From Deltaproteobacteria bacterium (GTDB lineage: Bacteria > UBA10199 > JADGCS01): 64,000 bases of DNA. Where the stretch lies: positions 1 to 64,000 of the forward strand of contig JACKPK010000006.1 in the NCBI GenBank assembly GCA_024233595.1, given 5' to 3'. Position numbers and translations under genes: made by a program. A model generated the notes under the pieces. The model searched no databases, was not told the origin of the DNA, and saw nothing but the letters and a program-made list of their open reading frames with translations. This document shows positions 36,137-46,150 of the stretch, one piece after another (position 1 is the first letter of the stretch; each line of letters begins with the position of its first letter).

Positions 36137-36186
36137 TTTGAGGCCGACCATTCTACCGATGGCTTCACCTTTCGGTTCACGCAAAC

Positions 36187-38097
36187 TTACCCCAACAAGG
36201 CATTCACGTTCTTCACAAAGGTCACCGGGTCCTTCAGCTGCCCCCCATCCAACAACACAGCCTGATCATACAGAACCTGCGCCAGTTGCTGAAAGGCAAT
36301 TTCGTTTTCCTCGCCCAAAGCTCTTTTAATGAGCTTGTGATTAGCGTTGATTTCTAAAATAGGTTTGTCCGACGGAACAGTTTGTCCCATTTGCTCAAAC
36401 ATGCGTTGGAGCTTGGGGTCTAGGTCGTTCTCGCCTGCGACCAAGCAAGATGGTGATGAGGTCAGGCGCTTAGAAACACGCACTTCTTTGACATCATCAA
36501 TTAGAATTTTTTGCAAACGCCCCAACAGGGCTTTGTGTTCGGAATTGTCTTTGTCTTCTTCTTTTTTATTTTCTTCTGAGCTTTCGTCTTTGTCTAAATC
36601 AATTTCGCCACGCGTGATGGATTGTAGTTTTTTCTCTTTGTATTCAGAAAGCTGACTAGCCACCCAGTGATCCACGCGATCAGAAAGCAAAAGCACTTCT
36701 ATGCCTTTTTTACGAAACACTTCTAACTGCGGGCTATTCTTTGCTGCCACAAAGCCATCAGCCACAATGTAGTAAATTTTATCCTGATCTTTCTTCATGC
36801 GAAAAACGTAATCGTCTAAAGAAACATCTTGTTCTTCTTTGTCATCAAAGGTGGATGAAAAACGGCAAAGCTTAGCCAAGCGATCACGGTTCACAAAATC
36901 TTCCACAAGGCCTTCTTTAAGAACCTTGCCAAACTGTCTCCAAAACACTTTGTATTTTTCTTTATCGTTTTGCGCCATGTCTTCTAAAAGATCTAAAATC
37001 TTTTTAACAGCTGTGGTGCGAATCGATTGAATAATCTGATCGTCTTGTAAAATCTCACGCGAAACATTTAGAGAAAGATCGCTGGAATCAATGACCCCGC
37101 GCACAAAGCGCAAATAACGCGGCAAGAGCTTTTCGGAATCATCCATGATAAAAACGCGTTTTACGTAAAGCTTTACGCCAGACATTTTTTCGGTGGTGAA
37201 TAAATCAAAAGGCGCTGTCTCTGGAATGTAGAAAAGCAACGTGTACTCTAAAGTGCCTTCCATTTTGGAATGCAAATGCGCAAGCGGTTTACCAAAATCA
37301 TGAGAAACCGTTTTGTAAAATTCATCGTACTCTTCTTGTTTAATTTGTGACTTGGCTCGTTGCCAAAGCGCAGTTCCCGTGTTGATGGTTTCGTCTTTTT
37401 TAGTGGTCTTACCCTCTTCTTCTTCAATTGTTTTTTCCAAAACAATGGGAAGAGAAATGTGATCAGAAAAGCGCTTCACAACACGCTCAAGTCTGTAATC
37501 GTCTAAAAACTCATCTTCACCATCTTTAAGATGCAAAACGATTTCTGTGCCGCGCGATTCCTTGCTCACACTTTCTAAACTGTACTCGCCAGCGCCTTCG
37601 GATTCCCAACGCACAGCTTGATCGGCAGCTTCACCAGCACGACGCGTTGTCAGGGTGACTTTATCCGCCACAATGAATGCGGAGTAAAACCCAACACCAA
37701 ATTGACCGATGATCTGAGCGTCTTGTTTTTGATCTCCTGTGAGTTTGGAAAAAAATTCTTTGGAACCAGATTTGGCAATGGTGCCAATGTGGTCAATGAC
37801 CTCTTGGCGATTCATGCCAATGCCGTTATCAGCAATTGTGATCGTGCGCTGATTGGCATCATAACTAATGCGCACCTTTAAATCGTTATCGCCCTCGTAA
37901 AGCGCATCGTTAGAAATGGCTTCAAAACGCAATTTATCGCAAGCATCAGAAGCATTGGAAACCAACTCTCGCAAGAAAATCTCTTTGTTGGAATACAAAG
38001 AGTTGATCATCAGATTCAAAAGCTGTTTGACCTCGGCCTGAAAGCCCAAGGTTTCTTTTTTGCCACCGGTTTTATTTTTTGAAGTCACTTCTGCCAT
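36187..38097 (-). CDS. htpG: molecular chaperone HtpG (Hsp90)
   Basis: ATP-dependent dimeric chaperone. At 636 aa it is of normal length. N-domain ATP-site motifs are ELVSNASDACDKLRFEA, IADNGIGMNRQEV and GQFGVGFYSAFIVAD. The middle domain includes LRFVRGVIDSSDLSLNVSRE. The C-terminal dimerisation domain includes RMFEQMG. A charged linker (Glu/Lys/Asp) lies near residues 500-520. An AGGA site sits about seven bases before the ATG. A promoter and a 5' hairpin lie upstream. The last ~50 bases of the gene abut the convergent cysteine-rich gene. Confidence 0.97.
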   Translation of the reverse strand: MAEVTSKNKTGGKKETLGFQAEVKQLLNLMINSLYSNKEIFLRELVSNASDACDKLRFEAISNDALYEGDNDLKVRISYDANQRTITIADNGIGMNRQEVIDHIGTIAKSGSKEFFSKLTGDQKQDAQIIGQFGVGFYSAFIVADKVTLTTRRAGEAADQAVRWESEGAGEYSLESVSKESRGTEIVLHLKDGEDEFLDDYRLERVVKRFSDHISLPIVLEKTIEEEEGKTTKKDETINTGTALWQRAKSQIKQEEYDEFYKTVSHDFGKPLAHLHSKMEGTLEYTLLFYIPETAPFDLFTTEKMSGVKLYVKRVFIMDDSEKLLPRYLRFVRGVIDSSDLSLNVSREILQDDQIIQSIRTTAVKKILDLLEDMAQNDKEKYKVFWRQFGKVLKEGLVEDFVNRDRLAKLCRFSSTFDDKEEQDVSLDDYVFRMKKDQDKIYYIVADGFVAAKNSPQLEVFRKKGIEVLLLSDRVDHWVASQLSEYKEKKLQSITRGEIDLDKDESSEENKKEEDKDNSEHKALLGRLQKILIDDVKEVRVSKRLTSSPSCLVAGENDLDPKLQRMFEQMGQTVPSDKPILEINANHKLIKRALGEENEIAFQQLAQVLYDQAVLLDGGQLKDPVTFVKNVNALLG

Positions 38098-38138
38098 GAT
38101 AAATTCCTAAACATTTAAAAACACTAATAATTTTTGAC

Positions 38139-38193
38139 AGCCCTTTGTTTTCAGGGCTACCTGGCAGGATAGGAATCATCGTGGATTTGTCAA
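38139..38193 (-). promoter_or_regulatory. htpG promoter and 5'-terminal mRNA hairpin
   Basis: On the minus strand, TTGACA (38193-38188), a 16-base spacer and TATCCT (38171-38166) predict a start near 38159. The transcript would then begin with a hairpin, AGCCCT (38158-38153) paired with AGGGCT (38144-38139), about 40 bases before the ATG. Confidence 0.5.
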
Positions 38194-38222
38194 CAGCAGG
38201 AAATGAAATTTCTTCATTCGCC

Positions 38223-38666
38223 TCAATTTGGCTGCAAAGAACAGCCCGGCGTAAACAGATCTTTAAAGCTAAAGCCATTGCCGCCAGAAGAGCCCGAGGA
38301 ATCTTGGTCGATCAGAACAGGACAGGTTTCTTGGTTTAAATACAATTCCAGAATGCTGCTGAGTTCATCTTCGCAACTTTGCACAGTTTCTTCCTGATCA
38401 CAGCCCAAATCAAAAAGCTCGGCACAGCGGATTTCGGCGTCACAGTCTTCGTCAAAAGCGATTTCATCTTCAAGCAAACACAGACAGTGTTCAACCCATT
38501 CATCTTGAGTCCATGTGGAAAGCGATTCTTCATGAGACAAGCCTTGTTCATTTAAACAGGCATCAACAAGACTTTGATCGAACACGAATGAAAAGAAAGT
38601 TTGAGACTGGCTCAATACCGGAAACAATGCCGCCACAAAGAGCAGAAGAAGAAAGCGCGTTTTCAA
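38223..38666 (-). CDS. secreted cysteine-rich hypothetical protein, 147 aa
   Basis: Starts at TTG 38666 with a GGAG site seven bases upstream. The signal peptide is clear (KTRFLLLLFVAALFPVLSQS). The mature protein is highly acidic and contains about ten cysteines spaced throughout (ACLNEQ, HCLCLLE, DCDAEIRCAELFDLGC, QSCEDEL, ETCPVL, PGCSLQPN), suggesting a disulphide-rich periplasmic or secreted fold. A Ser/Gly stretch precedes the end. No family recognised. It lies 20 bases downstream of hflX on the same strand. Confidence 0.65.
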   Translation of the reverse strand: MKTRFLLLLFVAALFPVLSQSQTFFSFVFDQSLVDACLNEQGLSHEESLSTWTQDEWVEHCLCLLEDEIAFDEDCDAEIRCAELFDLGCDQEETVQSCEDELSSILELYLNQETCPVLIDQDSSGSSGGNGFSFKDLFTPGCSLQPN

Positions 38667-38686
38667 AAGGTCTCCGGTTGAAATGT

Positions 38687-39955
38687 TTAAGCCACTTCAA
38701 ATTCTTCGTAGAGACCCTGCCAACGTGGTGGCAAATTCACCTCAACTTCGGAACCCATGGCCGTGTTTTTGGCAGAAAGAATGCTCGCGTGTGTGTACAA
38801 CTCGTTAAGCACTTTGCCTTTAGCGTGCGGAATCAAAAGATGCATGCGACGGTAGTAGCACTCACTTAACTTTTGTTCCACTCTATTCAACAACTGATCC
38901 AGGCCATAACCTTGCAAGCCAGAAATCTTAACCACAGAACGCGATTCACCCACCAAGGCGTTGTTCTGGAAGAGATCTAGCTCGAGCTTATCGATTTTGT
39001 TCATGACCTTGATGACCGGTTTGTCATTCAAGCCCAATTCCCACAAAATCTTTTCAACTGTTTGAACCTGTTGTTCACGGTCAGGATGACTCGCGTCAAT
39101 CACGTGAATCAGAAGATCAGAACCAGCTACTTCTTCAAAGGTTGATTTGAACGACTCAACCAATTGGTGAGGCAGGTTACGAATAAAACCCACGGTATCG
39201 GACATGAGCACTTTTTGTCCTGACGGCAATCGTAGCTTACGTGTTTTGGGATCTAAGGTCGCAAAGAGTTTGTCTTCTGCCAACTCGCTGGCCCCAACCA
39301 ATTGATTAAACAACGTGGACTTGCCGGCGTTGGTGTAACCAATGAGAGAGATAGTGGGAATGGGAACCGACTGACGCGTGTTGCGGTGCAATTCGCGCGA
39401 GCTCGTGACTTTTTTAAGACTCTTTTTAATTCCTGTGATGCGTTCACGCACACGACGACGGTCAACCTCGAGCTGGGTTTCACCGGGACCACGCAAACCG
39501 ATACCACCTTTTTGTTTTGATAAGTGAGTCCAGGCGCCCACAAGTCGTGGCAAAATGTATTGGTATTGCGCCAACTCCACTTGCAATTTACCTTCTTTTG
39601 ATTGCGCGCGTTGTGCGAAAATATCGAGAATAAGGCCTGTGCGATCAATGACTCTGACTTTCCAAAAATCTTCCAAGTTTCGATTTTGAACAGGAGAGAG
39701 CTCGTGATCGACAATGACAACTTCAATTTGTTCTGCTTTTAATTTGACTTGTAACTCTTCTACTTTGCCCTGACCGAAAAAAGTAGACGGGCTGAACTGC
39801 CGGAGTTCGATGAATTCTTGACCACAGAGCTCTGCGCCCGCAGTCATGACAAGATTTTTGGCTTCCTCTAAGCTTTCCCAAGCTTCAAATTGAGAATTCT
39901 TAGGGCTATGCACACCGAGAACAAATGCCCGTTCGGGCGTCGTCTTTTTATTCAT
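38687..39955 (-). CDS. hflX: ribosome-associated GTPase HflX
   Basis: GTPase that splits or rescues stalled ribosomes. 422 aa. The N-terminal HflX domain includes FFGQGKVEELQ and HELSPVQNRNLE. The family hallmark GGIGLRGPGETQLEVDRR is present. The G domain has G1 GYTNAGKSTLFNQL, G3 DTVGFIRNLP and G4 NKID. An AAAGGAGG site lies close to the ATG. It begins 21 bases after the dnaE stop, on the same strand. Confidence 0.97.
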   Translation of the reverse strand: MNKKTTPERAFVLGVHSPKNSQFEAWESLEEAKNLVMTAGAELCGQEFIELRQFSPSTFFGQGKVEELQVKLKAEQIEVVIVDHELSPVQNRNLEDFWKVRVIDRTGLILDIFAQRAQSKEGKLQVELAQYQYILPRLVGAWTHLSKQKGGIGLRGPGETQLEVDRRRVRERITGIKKSLKKVTSSRELHRNTRQSVPIPTISLIGYTNAGKSTLFNQLVGASELAEDKLFATLDPKTRKLRLPSGQKVLMSDTVGFIRNLPHQLVESFKSTFEEVAGSDLLIHVIDASHPDREQQVQTVEKILWELGLNDKPVIKVMNKIDKLELDLFQNNALVGESRSVVKISGLQGYGLDQLLNRVEQKLSECYYRRMHLLIPHAKGKVLNELYTHASILSAKNTAMGSEVEVNLPPRWQGLYEEFEVA

Positions 39956-39976
39956 TGGCCTCCTTTAGGGTTGGGA

Positions 39977-42900
39977 TCACTGAAAACGCACCACCTTCCG
40001 TTTAAAAACTTGATCCAGTTGGTGCTGTAAACGCTCGCATGCCATCACACGTATATTACCTGGTAAATCGATGGTTGCTTCGTAAGAGTTGTCTTTTTTG
40101 AGATGAATGCAAACCTGGCTGTTGCCAGAAAATTCTCTGAAAATATTAAGAGCTTGTTCTGCTCTTTGGGGTGTGAATTCTTGATAAGCTAAATCCAGAT
40201 GGATGCTCCTTGTTGAGTTAATCAAACTCTCACTCAAGAGTCCTAAACTTTCAACTATTATTTTATCACCCTCATCGCTGTGGTCAATAGTGCCTTTTAC
40301 AAGCAAAGGCTCATCATCTTGCAGTAAGTCACCTTCTTTTTCGAAAGTCCGTGAAAATACGATGATTTCTAGCTTTCCTGTCAGATCCTCTAATTCAGCA
40401 AAAGCCATTTTTTTTCCAGATTTTGTAAAAATCACCTTCTTAGAAAGGATGGTTCCACCCAAAGTCACATTCTGATCTTTCCCCACTGTGCTCAGTTCGT
40501 TAATGGTGTGGGAGGTGAGGCGCTTGAGGCTGTGTTCGTAAACTTGTAAAGGATGTCCTGAAAAGTAAAAACCAAAAGCGGATTTTTCAAAGCTTAGCAC
40601 CTCTTGCTGCGACCACTCTTCTTCAGGAATTTGAATGCCCGTTGGCGTTTTGGCTTGTTGATCCACATCACCAAATAAATCATTTTGACCCAGCTCTTTG
40701 TCTTTTTGATTTTTTAAAGCCAGATCAACCATGGTGCCCAACACCGCAAACATACCGTTGCGCGACAAACCAAAACCATCAAAGGCACCACTCTTGATCA
40801 AAACCTCGACCACTTTTTTGGTGACCCGACGCAAATCCACACGCGAACAAAAATCAAAAAAGCTCTGATACGGTCCGCCTTCTTGTCGAGCCTGCAAGAT
40901 TGAATCAATGGCACTGTGACCAACACCCTTTAGAGCCGCCAAGGCGTATCGGATTTTCCTTCAGACTCGACTGAAAACTCACGCTGACTAATAATGTAAC
41001 ATCGGGAGGCAAAAGCTGAACGCACCATGCGCTTTGCAATCGCTCCAAGAAACGCAAAAAGCATAATTGTCTTCCATCTCTGTCGACATGATTGCTGCCA
41101 TGCACTCACGCAATTGCGGTGTCTTGAGGCCGCCGTTTGATAAGAAATGAGTGCATAAGCTGCCGAATGCGATTGTTAAAACCGTATTCCGCAAACTTGG
41201 CCATCAAATCAAAAATCTTCCGGCCTTTTCAAGATCGAATTTGTTTTCTTGCGCGCCTCTAAAAACTTGATGCGCTGCGCAATGGGCTGTTCGGCTTTTT
41301 TCTTACCCGCTGGCGACGCAAAGATCGGCTACCAAGACTGTAATTGGCCAATCGCGATGCAATCTGCATACCTGCTCTTAGTAAACAATGACACCGTAGT
41401 ATCTTTAAGAATGTCTTCGGGCTGAGAAAAATCGTATTCCGATTTCTTTTTTGTCACCACGCTTACATCAGCAAAATCATCCACCATGCCTGAGCCCAAA
41501 AGGACCTGGACGATAAAAGCGCCACCAAAGCAATGATGTCTTCAAAACAACCGGGCTTGAGTCGACGCGGATCCTGCATGCCGAAAGTTCCAACTGGAAC
41601 ACACCGCAACCATCACCCGAAGAAAGACTCTCAAAACTTTAGGGTCATCCATGGCAATGGCCGCAATGTCGATATCGAGACCCTTTGATTTTTAATATTC
41701 TAGACGGCTTTATCGATCACCGTGAGCGTTTTTAAACCAAGGAAGTCGAACTGATCAGACCGATTTTTCAGCGCTCTTCATGTCAAACTGAACAACCACG
41801 TCTTCACTGGAGCCTTTGTACGAGAACTTAAAATGCCACAAAGGTTTATCGGTGATGATCACACCCGCTGCGTGCACAGAGGCATGGCGACTCATGCCTT
41901 CCAAACGCAACGAAGTGTCGATGAGTCGTTTAATAGTTTCGTCTGACTTGTATAAATCTTTAAATCTTTTTCGGTTTCTAACGCTTCCTGACAATTTGAT
42001 GTTCAAGCATTTGGGATGAGCTTGGCGATTTTATCCAGCTTCCTCGTAAGGCGAAATCCATCACGCGCGTCGCGCCACAACCGCTGGCTTTCATTTTACA
42101 CCAAAGGTGATGATCTGAGAAACATTGTACTTTTTTATTCCGTACTCAATGACCTGACCACGCTTGTCTTGGCAAAAGTCGACATCAAAGTCGGGCATGC
42201 TGATGCGCTCTGGAGTTCAAGAAACGTTCAAAAAAGTGGTGTAGGTATTGGATTGATGTCTGTGATGCCGCGCAAAGAATACGCCGCAAAGAGCCCGCAC
42301 CCGAACCACGACCAGGCCCCACGGGCACATTATTTTCTTTTGCCCAGTTGATAAATCAGCAACGATCAAGTAACCCGCAAACCCATGTTCTTGATCACAT
42401 CCATTCGATACGATTTTCAAACGCTCTTGGTATTCTTTCCAATCCTCTTCTTTGGCTAAGCCGGTTTTAAGATCGCAGCCCAACGTTCGCTTTTAAACCT
42501 TCGCTAGCCTGGTCTGCTAATACTCATCAAAGTTTTGCCAGCGGGGGATCCGTATAGTGGGAAGATGATAAGTGCCGTGAAAATTAAACGAACAGCGCTC
42601 TGCAATTTTACCGGTGTTGCTTCGCCTGCTTCCGGGGTAGTCAGCAAAGCCTCCTGCATTTTCTTCGGCAGACTTTAAATAACCAGCCATCCGGTCAGCG
42701 CTGCGCATCAAAGGCGATCAATGCTGCGACCCATTTGAACACCGCGCAGACATCGAACGCACCCGCATCTGCTGGCGTGAGGTAATGCACATCGTTGGTG
42801 GCCGCAAGGAAGCTCTAGCTCTTTAGCAAATTCAACCAATTGTTTATTAACCCAGACCTGCATCTCTAAGCCATTGTCCTGCAACTCCACATAAAAACGA

Positions 42901-43403
42901 CTGGAAAAAAAATCAGCCCATTTTCTTAGAGCCTTTTAGCGCGTTCTTCGTCTTCGTTAAAAAAAAGATGATGATTGGTCTCGCTCAAAAAATACCCGAA
43001 AGACAAATCAAACCCTCGGTGTGATCTTTAAGCAATGCCGTTGAAACACGCGGCTTGTAATAAAAGCCTTCTAAATAAGATTGCGTCAACAACCACGAAA
43101 GATTCAAATATAGCCGGTTTCGTTTTCGACAAGAACAACAATGCTCAATAATAATCTTGCCACTTGACAGTACTGTTTAAAGTGTGATCACATCGTAACT
43201 GGGAATAAAAAAGTTCGCAACCCAGAATGGGTTTAATGTCATTAGAATCTGCAGAGCCAAAAAATTCAACGGCACCAAATATATTGCCGTAATCAGTGAT
43301 AGCAATTGCGTTTTGCCCCAACTCTTTTGTTCTTTTGACAAGGTCAAATACGCGTAACCATTGAAGGCTGTATTCTGTATGCGTACGGTTGACAAAAACT
43401 CAT
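39977..43403 (-). pseudogene. dnaE: DNA polymerase III alpha subunit, many apparent frameshifts
   Basis: Replicative polymerase. The 3' third (39977-40942) is intact for 321 residues: LKGVGHSAIDSILQARQEGG, the fingers/HhH region, and the OB-fold domain (VTLGGTILSKKVIF). Upstream, conserved pieces appear in shifting frames: GMSRHASVHAAGVIITDKPL (around 41830-41900), the PVGPGRGSGAG-like region (around 42300-42360), and at the 5' end the PHP domain (THTEYSL, RTKELGQNAIAITDYGNIFG). Start ATG 43403 (MSF...). The total span of 3427 bases (~1142 codons) equals a full-length DnaE. Since dnaE is essential, consensus errors are more likely than real loss, unless another copy exists. Confidence 0.85.
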
Positions 43404-43412
43404 GAAAACAAA

Positions 43413-45040
43413 CTAAATAAAGCATTTCTTTATACGCCAAAAAACATCGCGGAGAGCGATTTCACCAAGAGTGGCGTTGGTTTCAGCAGCCTTGATGATG
43501 TGCAGCATGAGGTTGTCTTGTCCCTGAGCCGCTGTTCTAAAACCTCTAGACTGTGAGGTCCACTTGCTTTGCGTCACGAGCTTCACTTTGAATTTTTTTC
43601 AGGCAGGCACTGCTCTTGCCTAAGGCTTCATCCACTTTTAAAATATCGGGCTTTAGATTTTCTTGAATCGTAACAATTCCACCCACAATCTGCAGATCTT
43701 TTGTTCTCGATTTTTTCTGGTAGTCATCAGCCGAATTCTGAATCTCTTTTTGCATAAAAAACCAGACTCAATGGCGGCAACCGCTCCACCCAAATCATCA
43801 ATTTTTTGAATGTACTCCAAGGCCTTTTTTTCAATCTGTGTTGTGAGCGATTCAATGTAATAAGATCCTGCCAAAGGATCGATGCTGTCATACACCGTTT
43901 CACACGCCAAAACCTGTTGCGTTCTTAAAGCCAAGCGGGCGGACTCTTCGGTTGTAAAGCAAAAAGCTTCATCGACTATTGGTGTGCAAGCTTTGCGTGC
44001 CGCAAAATAGCGCTCATGGCCTGGTAGGCAACGCGCACCACGTTGTTATCGATTTGTTGTGCGGTTAAAGTGCAGCCCCCGTTTGCGTGTGAAAACGCGT
44101 TGGCAAGACCGGTCACTTGCCCCAAAGCGTTCTTTAGAAAGCTTTGCCCATATTTTTACGCGCGCTGCTCGAAACTTACCCAGCTTCTTCAAAAAAATTA
44201 TTGTGCGCATTAAGAAGAACGACAAACGCGGCGCAAAGTCATCGATCTTTAAACCCGCTTTGATAGCAGCTTCGTAGGCCAAACCGTTGGCAATGGTAAG
44301 CAATTTCTTGCACGGCTGTGCTGCCCGCTTCGCGAATGTGATAGCCTGAAATCGAAATGGTGTTGAAGTTGGGGAGCGCTATCTTTTACAAAAAGAAAAA
44401 ATATCGGTGATGATGCGCGTAGTTCGCGCACGGGATAAATATAAGTACCGCGCTGCGTACTCTTTACCAGCAAATCGTTTTTTGAATGGTGCCACGCACC
44501 TGATCCACCTCACCCTTTGCGTTTAGCCACCACCAAATACATGGCTAACAAAGGAAAACAGAGGCCGTCGCGTTGATCGTCATGGACGTTAACTCACTTT
44601 AGAAAGATCAATTTGATCAAAAGCACTTCCATGTCTTCAATGCTATCAATAGCAACGCCAGATTTTCCAACCTCACCCGCCGAACGGTGGGTCATCGGAA
44701 TCCTAAACCCATTTGTGGCAGGCAAATCAAAAGCCACCGACAAACCCACCGTTCCGCCAGAGGCAATGAGTTTTGTAGCGATCATTTTGATTCTTTGGCT
44801 GTTCCAAATCCCGCGTACATACGCATAGTCCACAAACGACCACGGTACATGGTGGCTGCACGCCACGTGTGTGGGGGAAACACACCAGGGACTTCTGCAG
44901 CCAGGTTCTTCAGAACTTGGAAGGCAAAACGCCAGCACACCCAACCAGACAAAGTCTCAAAGCGCTCTTTGCGCTCCTTGAGCTTTCTTTGGATCATCAT
45001 CCTGCCAATTTTTGTAAGCTGCTTGGTATTTGGAATTCAT
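43413..45040 (-). pseudogene. methylmalonyl-CoA mutase-type large subunit, frameshifted
   Basis: B12-dependent acyl-CoA mutase family. The 5' end (ATG 45040, MNSKYQAAYKNW) and conserved motifs appear in shifting frames: TMYRGRLWTMRMYAGFGTAK, ASGGTVGLSVAFDLPATNG, EVGKSGVAIDSIEDMEVL, DPLAGSYYIESLT, and near the end LMLHIIKAAETNATLGEIALRDVF. The 1628-base span corresponds to about 540 residues, the length of a large subunit without the B12-binding domain, which would be a separate polypeptide encoded elsewhere. It cannot be told whether the substrate is methylmalonyl-, isobutyryl- or ethylmalonyl-CoA. dnaE starts nine bases after the stop. Confidence 0.8.
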
Positions 45041-45122
45041 GGTTAATCAACGATATATTTGAAACAAACAAGTTTACAGAAACTAGAAAATTCAATTGAT
45101 TCCCCAGTTGATCAAAATGTGG

Positions 45123-45142
45123 ATCCCCGCCTTCGCGGGGAT
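45123..45142. repeat. REP-like palindrome
   Basis: ATCCCCGC (45123-45130) and GCGGGGAT (45135-45142) form a perfect 8-bp stem with a CTTC loop, followed by GAC. This matches the widespread bacterial 'TCATCCCCGC...GCGGGGAT' intergenic palindrome. It lies between ssb and the mutase gene, where it could act as a transcription or mRNA-stability element. Confidence 0.7.
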
Positions 45143-45191
45143 GACACTGCACCCACAAAATAAGGTCTGCAGCATTCAGCCCCTAGATGAC

Positions 45192-45594
45192 CTAGAAGGG
45201 ATGTCGTCATCCGGCATCAAAAGGGAGGTGGCCTTGGTCATTGCCGCCTGCAGATCGTTGTGATCCGTAGTCGCCAGAGCCAGAGCCTTTGCGATCTAAA
45301 TTGCACTATGTTGGCTAACTTCTGTTGTGTAGCGCTTTTGACCGTCTTTATCGTCCCAGAACGTGTTTGTAAGCGGCCTTCCATAAACAGCATTCTTTAG
45401 AGAATACTCTTTGCACAATTCGAGTTTTCCCCAAACCACCACGCGGTCCCATTCCAGTTTCTTCATGTTGCTGACTGTATCTTTCCAACGCTCTGTTGTA
45501 GCGATTGAAAAGTTTGCGGCCTGCTCCTACCTGTGGCGCACCTCGGGGTCGTTGCCCAAATTTCCAACGAGAATGACTTTGTTGTACTTGCCAT
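45192..45594 (-). pseudogene. ssb: single-stranded DNA-binding protein, frameshifted
   Basis: Single-stranded DNA-binding protein. After an AAGGA site, ATG 45594 leads to YNKVILVGNLGNDPEVR after one base correction. Further pieces in other frames are EWDRVVVWGKLEL, NAVYGRPLTNTFWDDKDGQ and KRYTTEVSQHSAI, all typical of the SSB OB fold. At the end, correcting one missing T turns the reading into DDDIPF followed by stop (45192-45215), the canonical acidic tail that binds partner proteins. Such precise preservation of the tail argues that the frameshifts are sequence errors. ssb precedes the mutase and dnaE genes on the same strand. Confidence 0.8.
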
Positions 45595-45599
45595 TGTTG

Positions 45600-46150
45600 T
45601 TTTTCCTTTTTGTTAAATTAATCGATACCTTGCTCTTCGCCAGTTTGCAGATGAGCAAGGCGCCTTCAATCATTAGATGGGAACGCAATCCTCGTCAACA
45701 GGAAATAGCAATAAAAACATAGTGCCGATACTGAGTACGTACTTTTTATTTACACCAATAACCAACTGCAGTTTATTTTATGTATTTAAATTGTTAGACT
45801 TTAGGGTGGGTGCGAGACCGATTTTTGGGACTGGGGGCTCGTCACCCCAGTTTCTACCTGTCATCCTCGATGTATCCTCACCATTTTTCCCCGCGCATAC
45901 CTCTGTGTCTTCCCCGCGGGCACACTGTCTTCCCCCACGGAAGGCGGGATCTAAAGTTAACAGGTGAATCGGATCTACATTGCATCACTTTGTGCTGCAA
46001 TGTGTCCGGGAAGAACATCTCAATTTCCGAATTCTGTGACCCTAGACGCGAACCCCGAGACCCCAAAATAGAGCAGTAGAACTCTTTCACCTAAGCACCT
46101 AGGCTCTTAGGTACCTAAGTACATAAGCACTTAATCACAAAAATTCCGAA
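45600..46150. other. Gene-free interval with degenerate palindromes
   Basis: No convincing gene. A hairpin lies at about 45831-45850 (ACTGGGG...CCCCAGT). Several degraded copies of the REP-like palindrome occur between 45855 and 45955 (TGTCATCCTCG, GTCTTCCCCGCG, CCACGGAAGGCGGGAT). Between 46089 and 46137 is a loose array of CCTAAGCAC/CTTAGGTAC-type short repeats. It separates ssb from the TPR gene. Confidence 0.5.

Noticed and set aside
36347..36655. Plus-strand open frame over htpG
   Set aside because: Ser-rich antisense of the htpG charged region; no start signal.
45123..45955. Possible CRISPR array suggested by recurring CCCCGCG blocks
   Set aside because: Repeats are palindromic, degenerate and irregularly spaced, with no constant unit or spacer length and no cas genes nearby.
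45411..46079. Several plus-strand open frames of 80-105 codons near ssb
   Set aside because: They overlap the ssb remnant and intergenic repeats, have no ribosome-binding sites and show low-complexity composition.
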